A stretch of DNA of 32,683 bases from Nitrospirota bacterium (GTDB lineage Bacteria > Nitrospirota > Nitrospiria > Nitrospirales > Nitrospiraceae), in the NCBI GenBank assembly GCA_022545705.1, contig JACZQN010000013.1, forward strand, positions 1-32,683, written 5' to 3'. Below, piece by piece: positions 7,980-16,685 of this stretch. The position numbers were made by a program, and so were the translations under genes. The notes beneath the pieces were generated by a model. That model saw only the letters and a list, made by a program, of their open reading frames with translations, did not search any database and was not told the origin of the DNA. Within the stretch, counting starts at the first letter, position 1. Each line of letters begins with the position of its first letter.

Positions 7980-8094
7980 GGCTAGTGGCAAGGGGCTAGA
8001 GGCACTAGGCGGAAATGGCATGTACCCTCTTTGCCTCCCTCTTATCTCCGGACCCTATCGCCACTCGCCCCTAGCCCATTGCCTCTGGCCTAAG
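7980..8094. repeat. Imperfect long inverted repeat between convergent genes
   Basis: The left arm, about 7980-8011, contains GGGGCTAGAGGC and the right arm, about 8059-8094, contains CTAGCCCATTGCCTCTGGCC. About 25 bases pair with a few mismatches. It lies between the epimerase stop (7954) and the convergent AhpD-like stop (8097) and could act as a bidirectional terminator or be a dispersed repeat. No T-tract is present. Confidence 0.5.
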
Positions 8095-8096
8095 TC

Positions 8097-8429
8097 TTAC
8101 ATCGATAACTTCTCGGCGACATTGCGCATCTGAACGCCGTGAACGAGGGATGCCCCACCACGAATCGCGCAGGCGACATGGACTGCCTCGGTCATCTCCT
8201 CGACATTTGACCCCTTTTCCAGGCTGGCCTGCGTATAGGCGTCAATGCAATAGGGGCACTGCACGGCGTGCGCCACGCCAAGCGCGATCAGGGCCTTTTC
8301 CCGTTCCGTCAGCGCGCCTTCGGCAAAGACGGCGCTGTAATAGCTGGAAAACTTGTCCCAGAGTTCTTTATTGCCCTTCCCGATGTCTGCAAATTTCCCC
8401 AGATCCTCCCGGTGGTAGTAGGTCTCCAT
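8097..8429 (-). CDS. AhpD-like / carboxymuconolactone decarboxylase family protein
   Basis: A 110-residue single-domain protein of the CMD/AhpD superfamily. AHAVQCPYCIDAYTQA carries the CxxC redox pair (C58, C61), and EKALIALGVAHAV is the preceding helix; EEMTEAVHVACAIRGGASLVHG follows. AhpD-like proteins use the pair in peroxide or disulfide chemistry. The wording METYYHREDLGKF and the C-terminal MRNVAEKLSM recall the peroxidase-like protein found with arsenosugar synthesis genes, but no ars gene is nearby, so only the superfamily is claimed. ATG 8429 has GGAG 7 bases upstream and is preferred to the in-frame ATG 8465. Confidence 0.85.
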   Translation of the reverse strand: METYYHREDLGKFADIGKGNKELWDKFSSYYSAVFAEGALTEREKALIALGVAHAVQCPYCIDAYTQASLEKGSNVEEMTEAVHVACAIRGGASLVHGVQMRNVAEKLSM

Positions 8430-8463
8430 GTGATCGCTCCATAGATGATTTGTTCCTCGAATC

Positions 8464-8542
8464 ATTGGTTCATGGAGAAGGATCCCCTAGCCCGGTGGAG
8501 CAGTTAAAAGGCCGGAGGTTGGGGTTCTTCGAATGAACCAAT
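8464..8542. repeat. Perfect 10-bp inverted repeat with 59-base loop
   Basis: ATTGGTTCAT at 8464-8473 and ATGAACCAAT at 8533-8542 are exact reverse complements. They lie between the stop of the small hypothetical gene and the start of the AhpD-like gene, both on the minus strand. The function is unknown; it could be a structured leader or a regulator site. Confidence 0.45.
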
Positions 8543-8567
8543 CGGAAATGCTTAACATCGACAACGC

Positions 8568-8855
8568 TTAGGCTGTCCCGGGCTTGTCCGGCTCAGCATC
8601 GGAGAGAACCTCGGAAAAGCGCGTGCCCACGATGCCTGTCACCTTCGTCATGATTTCCGCGACCTCTTTCCATTCTTCGGGAAGCAGATCGTGCTTGATC
8701 TGCGGATGGATCGCCCACTGCGTGCTGACCTGCTTCCCATCACGGGTGACCACCACCCTCAGGAGTTCAACATCTTTCGCAGCTTCAGCCTTACCGTTGC
8801 CCGTCTTCTCTTTGTCGCCCGGCGGTATTCCCGGCGGGGGCGTCTGAGTTGCCAT
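8568..8855 (-). CDS. Small hypothetical protein
   Basis: A 95-residue protein with no recognised domain. The first ~30 residues are Pro/Gly/Lys-rich (TPPPGIPPGDKEKTGNGK) and look disordered. The rest (VELLRVVVTRDGKQVST, then WAIHPQIKHDLLPEEWKEVAEIMTKVTGIVG) predicts two or three strands followed by a helix and looks like a genuine folded domain. ATG 8855 is chosen because GAAGGAA lies about 8 bases upstream. There is no signal peptide or membrane segment. It is divergent from the TetR efflux operon and may share its control region. Confidence 0.6.
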   Translation of the reverse strand: MATQTPPPGIPPGDKEKTGNGKAEAAKDVELLRVVVTRDGKQVSTQWAIHPQIKHDLLPEEWKEVAEIMTKVTGIVGTRFSEVLSDAEPDKPGTA

Positions 8856-9048
8856 TACCAAGTTCCTTCGTGGTGAACAAGTTGCCATCATAACCCATCC
8901 ATCAGTCATCTGTACACGTCCAGAGCGGGCCTGTGGCTCCCGGACAGAGAGCCGCCTGGGAGGCCTACGCCAGCCATGCCAGGACCCCGCTGCCGCAAAG
9001 ACGACCCCCTCCAGCCCGTTAACAGCCCGGGAGAGGGCGGCAGCTGAA

Positions 9049-9076
9049 TTGACTTTTCAGTATATGAACGTATAAT
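9049..9076 (+). promoter_or_regulatory. Strong sigma-70 promoter of the tetR efflux operon
   Basis: TTGACT (9049-9054) and a perfect TATAAT (9071-9076) are 16 bases apart, in a sharply AT-rich island within GC-rich DNA. The start site should be near 9083, giving a leader of about 39 bases before the TetR ATG at 9122. Confidence 0.75.
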
Positions 9077-9085
9077 ATCATTATA
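9071..9085. promoter_or_regulatory. Candidate operator palindrome 1 (over the -10)
   Basis: TATAAT-ATC-ATTATA is a perfect inverted repeat with 6-bp arms that includes the -10 hexamer. A repressor bound here would block polymerase. It could also be a by-product of the AT-rich promoter. Confidence 0.4.
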
Positions 9086-9088
9086 TAG

Positions 9089-9105
9089 AATTGTCATTCA
9101 CAATT
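9089..9105. promoter_or_regulatory. Candidate TetR operator palindrome 2
   Basis: AATTGT-CATTC-ACAATT is a perfect 17-bp inverted repeat just downstream of the expected transcription start and 16 bases before the tetR ATG. Its size and place fit an autoregulatory TetR-family operator. Confidence 0.5.
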
Positions 9106-9121
9106 TGTCCATGGTGATCCA

Positions 9122-9787
9122 ATGAGTCAACGATCCCTCCGCAAGACACGAGAACTGGAATGGCGCAGACAGGATATTCTCGCTGCAGCCGAACGCCTCT
9201 TCTCGCAGAAAGGCTTCTTTAAAACCAGCATGGTCGAGATCGCGGAGGAAGCCGAGTTTGCTATCGGCACAGTGTACCAATTTTTCAAGAGCAAAGAGCA
9301 GATGTACCTCTCGTTGATCGAGGCCAAGATGGAAAAGTTCGCCGGGCTTATAGATGAGCGTGTCAGCGTGGCGACTTCCGCGACGGACAAGCTCGAAGCC
9401 GTGATTCGGACGAAGCTGGAGTATTTCGAGAAGAATCGGAACTTCTTTCGTATCTACGTGTCTGAGTGGAGCGGGTTCGAATGGACTCTGAAGAGCGCAT
9501 TCGGTGAGCAGACCTGGAAGCGCTACCAGGCGCAATTGGAGCTTGTGGGAGACATCATGCGCTCAGGTATCCGACGGGGAGAGTTCCGCGCAGTCGATCC
9601 TGCTGAGTCCGCCTATGCGTTGCACGGGATGTTGAATTCAACGATCTACCTTTGGATTCTCCAGGTGAAGCCGCCTGGCTCGTTGGTCACCAAGAGCGGG
9701 TCGTTACTCACACTGTTCCTCCAGGGCGTGAGCCGTCCACTCGCTCGGCAGCGGAGCGGATCCCCCAAGCCCAAGTCAATCGTATGA
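9122..9787 (+). CDS. TetR/AcrR family transcriptional regulator of the efflux operon
   Basis: A 221-residue TetR-family repressor. The N-terminal DNA-binding domain is typical: RRQDILAAAERLFSQKGFFKT, then the helix-turn-helix MVEIAEEAEFAIGTVYQFFKSKEQMY at about residues 40-65. The C-terminal ligand and dimer domain has a CgmR/YsiA-like tone (LEAVIRTKLEYFEKNRNFFRIY). It is the first gene of an operon with membrane-fusion, RND and TolC-type genes, so it probably represses its own pump. The two palindromes upstream are likely operators. The ribosome site is weak. Confidence 0.9.
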   Translation: MSQRSLRKTRELEWRRQDILAAAERLFSQKGFFKTSMVEIAEEAEFAIGTVYQFFKSKEQMYLSLIEAKMEKFAGLIDERVSVATSATDKLEAVIRTKLEYFEKNRNFFRIYVSEWSGFEWTLKSAFGEQTWKRYQAQLELVGDIMRSGIRRGEFRAVDPAESAYALHGMLNSTIYLWILQVKPPGSLVTKSGSLLTLFLQGVSRPLARQRSGSPKPKSIV

Positions 9788-9870
9788 GAGAGACCTCAGA
9801 CAAGTGGGCAGGGTTTTGTAGGCTGGGCCGGCAGAGGCGCTCTGTTGTTGCTGCAATGCGGAGCAGAATG

Positions 9871-10974
9871 ATGTCAGCGCAGTGGAAACGGGTTGGTGGC
9901 CTCCTGTTACACGGGAGCGTGCTCGTGATGTTCCTGGCCGCGTTCCTTGGGTGTGGTGATGAGCAGCAGGCTGCGCCGCCGCCGGCGAAGCCGCCGGCGT
10001 TTCCCGTTCGGGTGGCGAATGTGACCAAGCAGGAAGTCGCCCGTTCGGCCACTCTGGTCGGAACGGCTGAGCCCAGGAAGCGAAGCGTGGTGGCCAGCGA
10101 GATTGCTGGTCTGGTGGACCAGTTTCCCGTCGATGAAGGCGACTTTGTAAAACGGGGACAGCTCCTTGCCCGACTGGGCACGCAGACCTTGCAGATCCAG
10201 CATGATTCAGCGATCGCGTCCCGCGCCGAGTGGCAGGTTCGCCATGAGCAAGCCAAGCTGGACCTTGTGCGGGTCAAGACCTTGTTCGAGAAGGAGTTGG
10301 TGACTAGAAAGGAGCACGAGGACGCAATCGCGGAAGAACTTGCGTTGAGACAGCGCCTCGCACAGCTTGATGCTGAAATTCGCCAGGTGGAGGATCGACT
10401 CGCCAAATCGAGCATTCTCGCACCCTTTGCGGGATGGATTATTGAGGAGCGCACCGAAATCGGTCAGTGGGTTGAGCAGGGCGGGCCGGTCGTCGTGATG
10501 GTGGATCTGTCGCGCGTTCGGATCGCCGTTCCACTGCCTGATCGGTATATCCAGCATGTGCAGCGCGGCGATCCGGTGTCGGCTGTATTCGACGGCCTCC
10601 CCGGGTTCGAGGCCGAGGGGCACGTGTTCTCGATTGTCGCGCAAGCGAATGAGGCCGCGCGAACCTTTCCGATCAAAGTTGAGGTCCCGAACCAAGACTT
10701 GAGGATTAAAAGCGGGATGGCCGCCCGGGTCACCCTGTCGCTTGGGCAGGCGTACCCGGCCCTCGTGGTCCCGAAGGACGCGCTGGTCCTCAGAGGAGGG
10801 AATGAGTTTATCTTTGTGGTCCAGGACGGTCGGGCGGTTCAAAAGCGGGTCCGGCCCGGGCTCTACACCAACGGCCTGGTGGAGGTCGCAGGCGACGTGC
10901 AGGAGGGAATGAGGGTGGTCATCCTAGGCAACGAGCGACTCTTGCCCGGTCAACAGGTACGCATTCTTGACTAG
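9871..10974 (+). CDS. RND efflux periplasmic adaptor (membrane fusion protein), probable lipoprotein
   Basis: A 367-residue HlyD/AcrA-type adaptor. An N-terminal hydrophobic stretch ends AAFLGCGDEQ, a lipobox-like site followed by a Pro/Ala-rich linker. The lipoyl half-motifs are GLVDQFPVDEGDFVKRGQLLARLG and ILAPFAGWIIEERTEIGQWVEQG, flanking an alpha-hairpin with many Arg/Glu. The beta-barrel and membrane-proximal parts follow (IKSGMAARVTLSLG, LVVPKDALVLRGG). Start choice: GGAG lies 7 bases before ATG 9871; ATG 9868 and 9856 are close alternatives, and ATG 9784 overlaps the TetR stop (ATGA) but would give a 29-residue longer tail. The RND gene begins 3 bases after the stop. Confidence 0.9.
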   Translation: MSAQWKRVGGLLLHGSVLVMFLAAFLGCGDEQQAAPPPAKPPAFPVRVANVTKQEVARSATLVGTAEPRKRSVVASEIAGLVDQFPVDEGDFVKRGQLLARLGTQTLQIQHDSAIASRAEWQVRHEQAKLDLVRVKTLFEKELVTRKEHEDAIAEELALRQRLAQLDAEIRQVEDRLAKSSILAPFAGWIIEERTEIGQWVEQGGPVVVMVDLSRVRIAVPLPDRYIQHVQRGDPVSAVFDGLPGFEAEGHVFSIVAQANEAARTFPIKVEVPNQDLRIKSGMAARVTLSLGQAYPALVVPKDALVLRGGNEFIFVVQDGRAVQKRVRPGLYTNGLVEVAGDVQEGMRVVILGNERLLPGQQVRILD

Positions 10975-10977
10975 ACC

Positions 10978-13900
10978 ATGAACCTGATCGAGTTCTCCAT
11001 ACGCAACCCTGTGACCGTCACGGTGGGAGTCCTTCTGATCGTGCTCTTCGGTGTCGCGTCGCTCACACGGCTACCGGTCCAGCTCACCCCCGACGTGGAG
11101 AAACCCGAAATCACGGTGACGACGACCTGGCGAGGGGCCAGCCCCCAGGAGGTGGAGCGCGAGATCATTGATGAGCAGGAGGAGCAACTCAAAGGGGTGG
11201 AAGGGCTGGAGAAGATGACCAGTCAAAGCGCGTATGGCAGGGGAACGATCACGCTCCGGTTCCCCGCCGGCTCGGACAATGACACCGCGCTGCTTCAGGT
11301 CTCCAACCGGTTGAACCAGGTCAAGGAGTATCCCTTCGAGGCGGATGAGCCGGTCATCCAGAGTGCCAATACCGGCGGCACCGCGATGGCCTGGTTCATT
11401 TTTGAGCCGACCGAAGGCAACACGATCAACATCGAGACGATGCGGGATTTTGTTGAGGACGTGGTTAAACCAAAGTTTGAACGCGTTCAAGGCGTTGCGG
11501 CGTCGAATGTCTATGGGGGTCGGGAAAGGGAGATCCGCGTGCTGGTGGATCCAGCCAAGGTAGCGGCCCGTTCCATCACGCTCATGCAGTTGGCTCAGGC
11601 TCTCGACCAAGAGAACCGCAATTTCAGCGCCGGGGATTTCGAGGAAGGTAAGCGGAGCTATGTGGTTCGTACGGTCGGCGAATACCGGAGCCCGGATGAT
11701 GTGGGAAATGTCGTTGTCACGGTCAGGAACGGCGCGCCCGTCTATGTCGCCGACATCGCCACGGTCAGCTTCGATTACAAGGATCCGGAGCATGTCGTCA
11801 GGGAGATGGGGCAGACGGCTATCGCCGTCAATGCCATCCGTGAAGTTGGCGCCAACGTGCTCGATACGATGGCGGGCCTCAGGGCGACGATGGCGGACCT
11901 CAACGAAGGCGTGCTCCACCCCCTCGGCTTCACGCTCTACCAGGTCTATAACGAAGCGGATTACGTCAACAGCTCGCTCACGCTGGTGCAGCAAAACCTG
12001 ATTATCGGCAGCCTGCTGGCGGTCACGGTTCTCTTCCTGTTCTTGCGCACCACCAGCAGCACGCTGGTCATCGGGCTGGCCATCCCCATCAGCATCATGG
12101 GCACGTTTATCATGCTCTGGCTCTTAGGCCGCAACCTGAACGTGGTGAGTCTCGCCGGGATGACCTTTGCGGCCGGGATGTTGGTCGATAACTCCATCGT
12201 GGTGCTGGAGAACATTTACCGCCATCGGCAGGAGGGGAAGCCGCTTTTCCGAGCGGCGTACGACGGAACCGTTGAAGTCTGGGGCGCCATCCTTGCCAGT
12301 ACGTTGACCACGATCGCGGTCTTCGTTCCGATTATCTTCATCGAGGAGCAGGCCGGGCAACTCTTCCGCGATATCGCGATTGCCATCAGCGCCGGGGTCG
12401 GCTTAAGTCTTGTGACCTCAATTACCGTGATTCCGAGTCTCTCTGCGCGGGTGCTCAGAACAGTCGCCCCGGGCGCGAAGGAGGAGAACAATCGTCTGCG
12501 GGGTGAGCCCGTCGCGCGGAGCGCCCTTGGCAGGCTGGCGGAGATGTCCCGAAGCCGGGGGTGGTCTTCCCAACGAGTGGGAGCGTTCATTTATTGGCTC
12601 TGCGGGAGCACGGGATGGCGACTGGCTGTAGTGATAGGCTTCACGTCCCTGGCCATCGGGCTGAGCTGGGCGATGGTACCCCAAGCTGAATACCTCCCCC
12701 AAGGCAACCGAAACCTGATCATCGCCATCGTTCTCCCGCCGCCCGGCTACAGCCTCCAGGAGCTCACTTCACTGGGCAGCTCGATCGAGAGCGTGCTTCG
12801 GCCACATTGGGAAGCCGAGCCGGGTTCGGTCGAAGAAGCCGCGCTCGATGGACCTAGCATCAAGAACTTTTTTTATGTGGCTCGCGGCCGCCAGGTTTTT
12901 ATGGGCGGGCGGGTGAACGATGGGTCGCGCGTAAAGGAGTTGTTGTCGCTCTTCCGTCGAGCCACGGCAGACCTCCCCGGCGTGATCAGCGTCATTACAC
13001 AACGGGGGCTGTTCGAGCGAGGGCTGGCGGAGGGCCGAAGCATCGATATCGAAATCTCCGGCCCGGAGCTGGAAACCTTGATTGCCCTGGGGGGGCGGAT
13101 CTTTGGACAGGTCAAGGCGCTCATCAGTGGCGCCCAGGTCCGTCCCATGCCAAGCCTGGATCTGGGAAGCCCTGAACTTCAGGTGGTGATCAAGCGGGAT
13201 CGCTCGGCTGACGTCCAGATGACGAACCGGGACCTGGCCTTTGCGATCGATGCGCTGGTGGATGGAGCGAAGGCCAGTGACTTTCAGTTGGAAGGTGATG
13301 AAATTGATCTGACTCTGCGCGGTGATGATCGGTATGCCACGCGCACGCAGGATTTGGAGACGATGCCAATCTTCACACCCAGCGGCCGGGTAACGACTGT
13401 GGGGGCCATTGCGGATGTCAAGCTGGTTGCCGGCCCCGAGCAGATCAATCATATCGAGCGGGAGCGCTCGATCGTGATTCGCGTCATCCCGCCGGTTCAA
13501 ATGCCGCTCGAAGACGCCATGACGCTGATCAGCGAGAACGTGGTCACGCCGTTGAAGCAAAGCGGCAGCTTGGGTCGGCTGTACAATATCCGGCTCGCCG
13601 GGACCGCCGATGATCTGACAGTCACCTATGAGGCCTTGAAGTGGAATCTTCTGCTCGCGCTGATTATCACGTACTTGCTCATGGCCGCGTTGTTCGAGAG
13701 CTTCGTGTACCCCTTTGTGATTATCTTCACCGTTCCGTTGGCGGCTGTGGGCGGGTTCTTTGGCCTGCGGCTGGTCAACGCCGTGATCGGCTATCAAGCA
13801 ATGGACGTGCTGACCATGCTCGGGTTCATCATTCTGATCGGAGTCGTGGTGAACAATGCGATCTTAATTGTCCATCAATCGCTCAATTTTATGAAGGTCA

Positions 13901-14241
13901 GGCGGCGAGGCGACAAGACCCTGGAGCTTGAAGACCACAGTGACGCACTGTCGCCAAGAGAAGCCATCAGTGAAGCGGTTCGCACGCGGGTGCGCCCGAT
14001 TATCATGAGCGCGCTGACAACCCTTTGCGGACTCATGCCCTTGGTCCTGGCCTCCGGAGCTGGCTCTGAACTCTACCGCGGCATCGGCAGTGTGGTGCTG
14101 GGAGGCTTGGCGGTCTCAACCGTGTTCACCCTCGTGGTGGTACCCGCGCTTTTCAGTCTTGTCATGGACATCCGTATGAGAACTCAGGCTCAGATGGGTC
14201 CGGGCGAAGGGCCAATTGCTGCTGGAGGCGGCGAAGCGTGA
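10978..14241 (+). CDS. RND efflux transporter permease (AcrB/HAE-like)
   Basis: A 1087-residue inner-membrane RND pump with the usual layout: TM1 at about 12-30, a periplasmic porter loop, TM2-6 near 335-500, a second loop and TM8-12 near 890-1070. LPVQLTPDVEKPEI and the GMTFAAGMLVDNSIVVLENIYRHRQ block are typical. In TM4 the proton-relay pair is D404-N405 instead of Asp-Asp, and the TM10 position of the AcrB lysine is N959 or N960 (GVVVNNAILIV), so the relay differs from AcrB. A charged insert follows TM6 (about 495-535). The substrate (drug, lipid or metal) is not evident. The start follows the adaptor stop by 3 bases. Confidence 0.92.
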   Translation: MNLIEFSIRNPVTVTVGVLLIVLFGVASLTRLPVQLTPDVEKPEITVTTTWRGASPQEVEREIIDEQEEQLKGVEGLEKMTSQSAYGRGTITLRFPAGSDNDTALLQVSNRLNQVKEYPFEADEPVIQSANTGGTAMAWFIFEPTEGNTINIETMRDFVEDVVKPKFERVQGVAASNVYGGREREIRVLVDPAKVAARSITLMQLAQALDQENRNFSAGDFEEGKRSYVVRTVGEYRSPDDVGNVVVTVRNGAPVYVADIATVSFDYKDPEHVVREMGQTAIAVNAIREVGANVLDTMAGLRATMADLNEGVLHPLGFTLYQVYNEADYVNSSLTLVQQNLIIGSLLAVTVLFLFLRTTSSTLVIGLAIPISIMGTFIMLWLLGRNLNVVSLAGMTFAAGMLVDNSIVVLENIYRHRQEGKPLFRAAYDGTVEVWGAILASTLTTIAVFVPIIFIEEQAGQLFRDIAIAISAGVGLSLVTSITVIPSLSARVLRTVAPGAKEENNRLRGEPVARSALGRLAEMSRSRGWSSQRVGAFIYWLCGSTGWRLAVVIGFTSLAIGLSWAMVPQAEYLPQGNRNLIIAIVLPPPGYSLQELTSLGSSIESVLRPHWEAEPGSVEEAALDGPSIKNFFYVARGRQVFMGGRVNDGSRVKELLSLFRRATADLPGVISVITQRGLFERGLAEGRSIDIEISGPELETLIALGGRIFGQVKALISGAQVRPMPSLDLGSPELQVVIKRDRSADVQMTNRDLAFAIDALVDGAKASDFQLEGDEIDLTLRGDDRYATRTQDLETMPIFTPSGRVTTVGAIADVKLVAGPEQINHIERERSIVIRVIPPVQMPLEDAMTLISENVVTPLKQSGSLGRLYNIRLAGTADDLTVTYEALKWNLLLALIITYLLMAALFESFVYPFVIIFTVPLAAVGGFFGLRLVNAVIGYQAMDVLTMLGFIILIGVVVNNAILIVHQSLNFMKVRRRGDKTLELEDHSDALSPREAISEAVRTRVRPIIMSALTTLCGLMPLVLASGAGSELYRGIGSVVLGGLAVSTVFTLVVVPALFSLVMDIRMRTQAQMGPGEGPIAAGGGEA

Positions 14242-14356
14242 TGGAGCTGCTGGCGACATGATTCCTGATAAACGGCTGTTCGCCGCTGGTTCGAGTGATA
14301 CATGGCTGGCGCCCGAAGTTCCGGGTGATGGCCAACGCATGGGGCGCGCGAAAGGA

Positions 14357-15709
14357 ATGGGTCCGGGTATGGGGAGAGAATTGCGATCGAGCCTCCTTGC
14401 GCTGGGCCTCTTTCTCGCTGCAGGGGCATGGGATCTGGCCCGAGCTGCCGAGCCAGGGCCTGATCCGTCGGCGGGCCTTCCCGAATTGCGCCTCAGCCTT
14501 CGCGATGCCATCCAGGCAGCGGTGGACAACAATCCAACGGTCCGGGTGTTTCGGGAACAGGTCTTGGAGGCTCGTGGCTTGGCCGATACCAACCGGGGGG
14601 CGTTACTGCCGAATATCTCTGCCACGGTGAGCGGGACGAGACGCACCTTCTTCGGAGGAACTTTCGGCACTGCGGGTGACGCCGTGCGGGGGCCGTTTAA
14701 CGTGTTCGATAATCGGGGCACCCTGACTCAAAACCTGTTCAGCTTGAGTCTCATTCAACGGTGGCGGGCGGCGCGGAGCGGCGTTGAGGTCGCTGAGCTG
14801 GACGCCGAGACGACGAAGCGCGACACGATGGCCACGGTCGGACTCCTCTATGTGGAAGCGCTGCGGGCGGAGGCCGCTGTGCAGGCGGCTGAGGCGAACC
14901 TTGGGCTGAATCAGCAACTCCTCAAGCTGGCTCAGGATCGGAAATCGGCTGGACTGGCGACCGCGCTGGACGTGACGCGTGCGCAGGTTCAACTGGAGAA
15001 CGAACACCAGCGTCTGCTTGTCGCCCAGAACGAGCGGGAACGCGCCAAGCTGAATCTGATTCGCGCCATCGGGATTGACTTTGACGTGCGGTTGGTCCTC
15101 ACCGATGAGCTGAAACTGGCCGAGGTGAAGCAGCAATCCCCCCAGGAAGCCCTCGCCGTGGCGCGCGCGAACCGAGTCGAGCTGACAGCGCAGAAGCGAC
15201 GGGAGAGGCTGGCCGAGCTCACGTTAAGCTCAGTCGCGAGCGAGCGGGTTCCGTCGCTGGCCTTCAACGGCGATTATGGGTTTATTGGGAGCAGCTTCGA
15301 CGAATCCTTCGCGACCTATTCAGGCGCAGTGGTGCTTTCGGTGCCGGTCTTTGACGGCGGGCAGCGGGAAGGCCGCATAGCAGAGAGTCGAAGCCAGGTG
15401 CGTCAGGAGCACATCCGGATGAAGGATGTGTCGGATCAGATCACCCTGGAGGTCCGGGATGCGCTTCTGACCCTCGCGTCCACCCAGCGCCAGGTCGGGG
15501 TCGCCCAGAAGGGCCTCCAGTTGGCGTTCAGGGAATTAGATCTCTCCAGGGAGCGGTTTGCGGTGGGAGTGGCGGACAATCTCGAGGTCACGAATGCTCA
15601 GACCTCCATTGCTCGAGCTCGAGACAACGTGATCGAAGCCCTTTCGAACTTTAACGCCGCCCGGATCAATTTGGCCCACGCGCTGGGACAACCGGACGCC
15701 CTCTACTGA
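14357..15709 (+). CDS. TolC-family outer membrane efflux protein
   Basis: A protein of about 450 residues with a signal peptide (ELRSSLLALGLFLAAGAWDLARAAE). Two repeated outer-membrane-factor halves follow: LSLRDAIQAAVDNNPTVR opens the first, and long coiled helices rich in Ala, Arg and Glu alternate with strands (FNGDYGFIG, GAVVLSVPVFDGGQREGRI, typical of TolC proteins). The C-terminal LEVTNAQTSIARARDNVIEAL and INLAHALGQPD are family signatures. Start choice is uncertain: the frame is open from 14216, with ATG 14258, 14339, 14357 and 14369; 14357 or 14369 puts the signal peptide at the N-terminus. It completes the tripartite pump. Confidence 0.88.
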   Translation: MGPGMGRELRSSLLALGLFLAAGAWDLARAAEPGPDPSAGLPELRLSLRDAIQAAVDNNPTVRVFREQVLEARGLADTNRGALLPNISATVSGTRRTFFGGTFGTAGDAVRGPFNVFDNRGTLTQNLFSLSLIQRWRAARSGVEVAELDAETTKRDTMATVGLLYVEALRAEAAVQAAEANLGLNQQLLKLAQDRKSAGLATALDVTRAQVQLENEHQRLLVAQNERERAKLNLIRAIGIDFDVRLVLTDELKLAEVKQQSPQEALAVARANRVELTAQKRRERLAELTLSSVASERVPSLAFNGDYGFIGSSFDESFATYSGAVVLSVPVFDGGQREGRIAESRSQVRQEHIRMKDVSDQITLEVRDALLTLASTQRQVGVAQKGLQLAFRELDLSRERFAVGVADNLEVTNAQTSIARARDNVIEALSNFNAARINLAHALGQPDALY

Positions 15710-15734
15710 AAGGATACGCTTAGCGCGACCTTGC

Positions 15735-16553
15735 CTAGCCCTGACGCAGCACAGCAAGCATCTCGTCATGGAGGCGACCATTGCTCGCCACCAGCTCCTT
15801 GCCATAGATGGAAAAGGGCCCTCCGCTAAAGTCTGACACCCGCCCGCCCGCTTCCTGGACGATCACCACCCCCGCCGCCATGTCCCAGGCTTGGAGCTTG
15901 AGTTCCCAAAAGCCGTCGAAGCGGCCGGCCGCCACGTAACAGAGGTCTAACGCAGCCGCGCCCGTACGCCTGAGGCCTTGAGCGCGAAGGGCAAAGCGGG
16001 AAAAGTGATTGAGGTTGTTGTTGGGGCTTTCGCGAATATCATACGCGAAGCCGGTCACCAGGAGAGCCGCGTTGAGGGATGCGGCGGACGAGACATGCAG
16101 CGGCACCCCGTTGAGAACCGCGCCGCGGTGTATCTCAGCCACAAAGAGCTCCTGCCGCGTGGGGTCAAAGACTACACCCAAGATGCACCGGCCGTGGTAC
16201 TCAAGTCCGATGGACACGCAGTAGGAGGGAAAGCCGTGCGCGAAGTTGGTGGTTCCATCCAGCGGGTCGATGACCCATTGGAAAAGAGACGTTCCCGCCA
16301 CGTGTTGCCCGCACTCCTCGGACAGGATCCGATGGTCTGGGTACGCTGAGCGGATCGTATCTACGATTGCCTGCTCCGCGAGTCGGTCTGCGTCCGTCAC
16401 GAGGTTCACAACGTCCTTGTGCTCGACACGAAATCCCTGGCGAGCCTTCTCTTGAACGATCGCGCCGCCACGCCGTGCTGCTTCGACGGCGACTTTCTTC
16501 AGATCATCACGGCTTCCAGCAGGTGGTAGGTGCCCGGTTGAGTCTGTCAGCAT
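15735..16553 (-). CDS. Inositol monophosphatase family phosphatase
   Basis: A 272-residue metal-dependent sugar phosphatase of the IMPase/SuhB family. Metal-binding motifs are present: ILSEECG (E79, E80), VIDPLDGTTNFAHGFP (D96, D99) and QAWDMAAGVVIVQEAGG. These enzymes remove phosphate from myo-inositol 1-phosphate or related sugar phosphates, and in some bacteria SuhB also joins rRNA antitermination complexes. It ends 25 bases from the convergent TolC-type gene. There is no ribosome site before ATG 16553; instead TATCAT lies 6 bases upstream (16560-16565 on the other strand), suggesting a very short leader. The residues before about 15 look like a weakly conserved extension. Confidence 0.93.
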   Translation of the reverse strand: MLTDSTGHLPPAGSRDDLKKVAVEAARRGGAIVQEKARQGFRVEHKDVVNLVTDADRLAEQAIVDTIRSAYPDHRILSEECGQHVAGTSLFQWVIDPLDGTTNFAHGFPSYCVSIGLEYHGRCILGVVFDPTRQELFVAEIHRGAVLNGVPLHVSSAASLNAALLVTGFAYDIRESPNNNLNHFSRFALRAQGLRRTGAAALDLCYVAAGRFDGFWELKLQAWDMAAGVVIVQEAGGRVSDFSGGPFSIYGKELVASNGRLHDEMLAVLRQG

Positions 16554-16685
16554 GGACGCATGATACCACGTCAGAAGTGACCGCCGGCACGGTTTTCCAG
16601 GCCATGGGCCACCGACCTCAGCAGAGACAATCTAACGGGACGACCCAGCTTCTCTGAAGCGCTCACCGAGCGAGCCCGCCATCAC

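Noticed and set aside
8523-8539. A tRNA T-arm-like hairpin, GGTTC-TTCGAAT-GAACC
   Set aside because: The loop matches TTCGAAT, but the closing pair is C-G, not G-C, and no anticodon, D-arm or acceptor stem fits around it. The right half also belongs to the 10-bp inverted repeat.
12769-13797. A 342-codon open frame antisense to the RND gene
   Set aside because: It is a shadow of the high-GC coding strand; the translated protein is His/Arg/Gln-rich with no family features.
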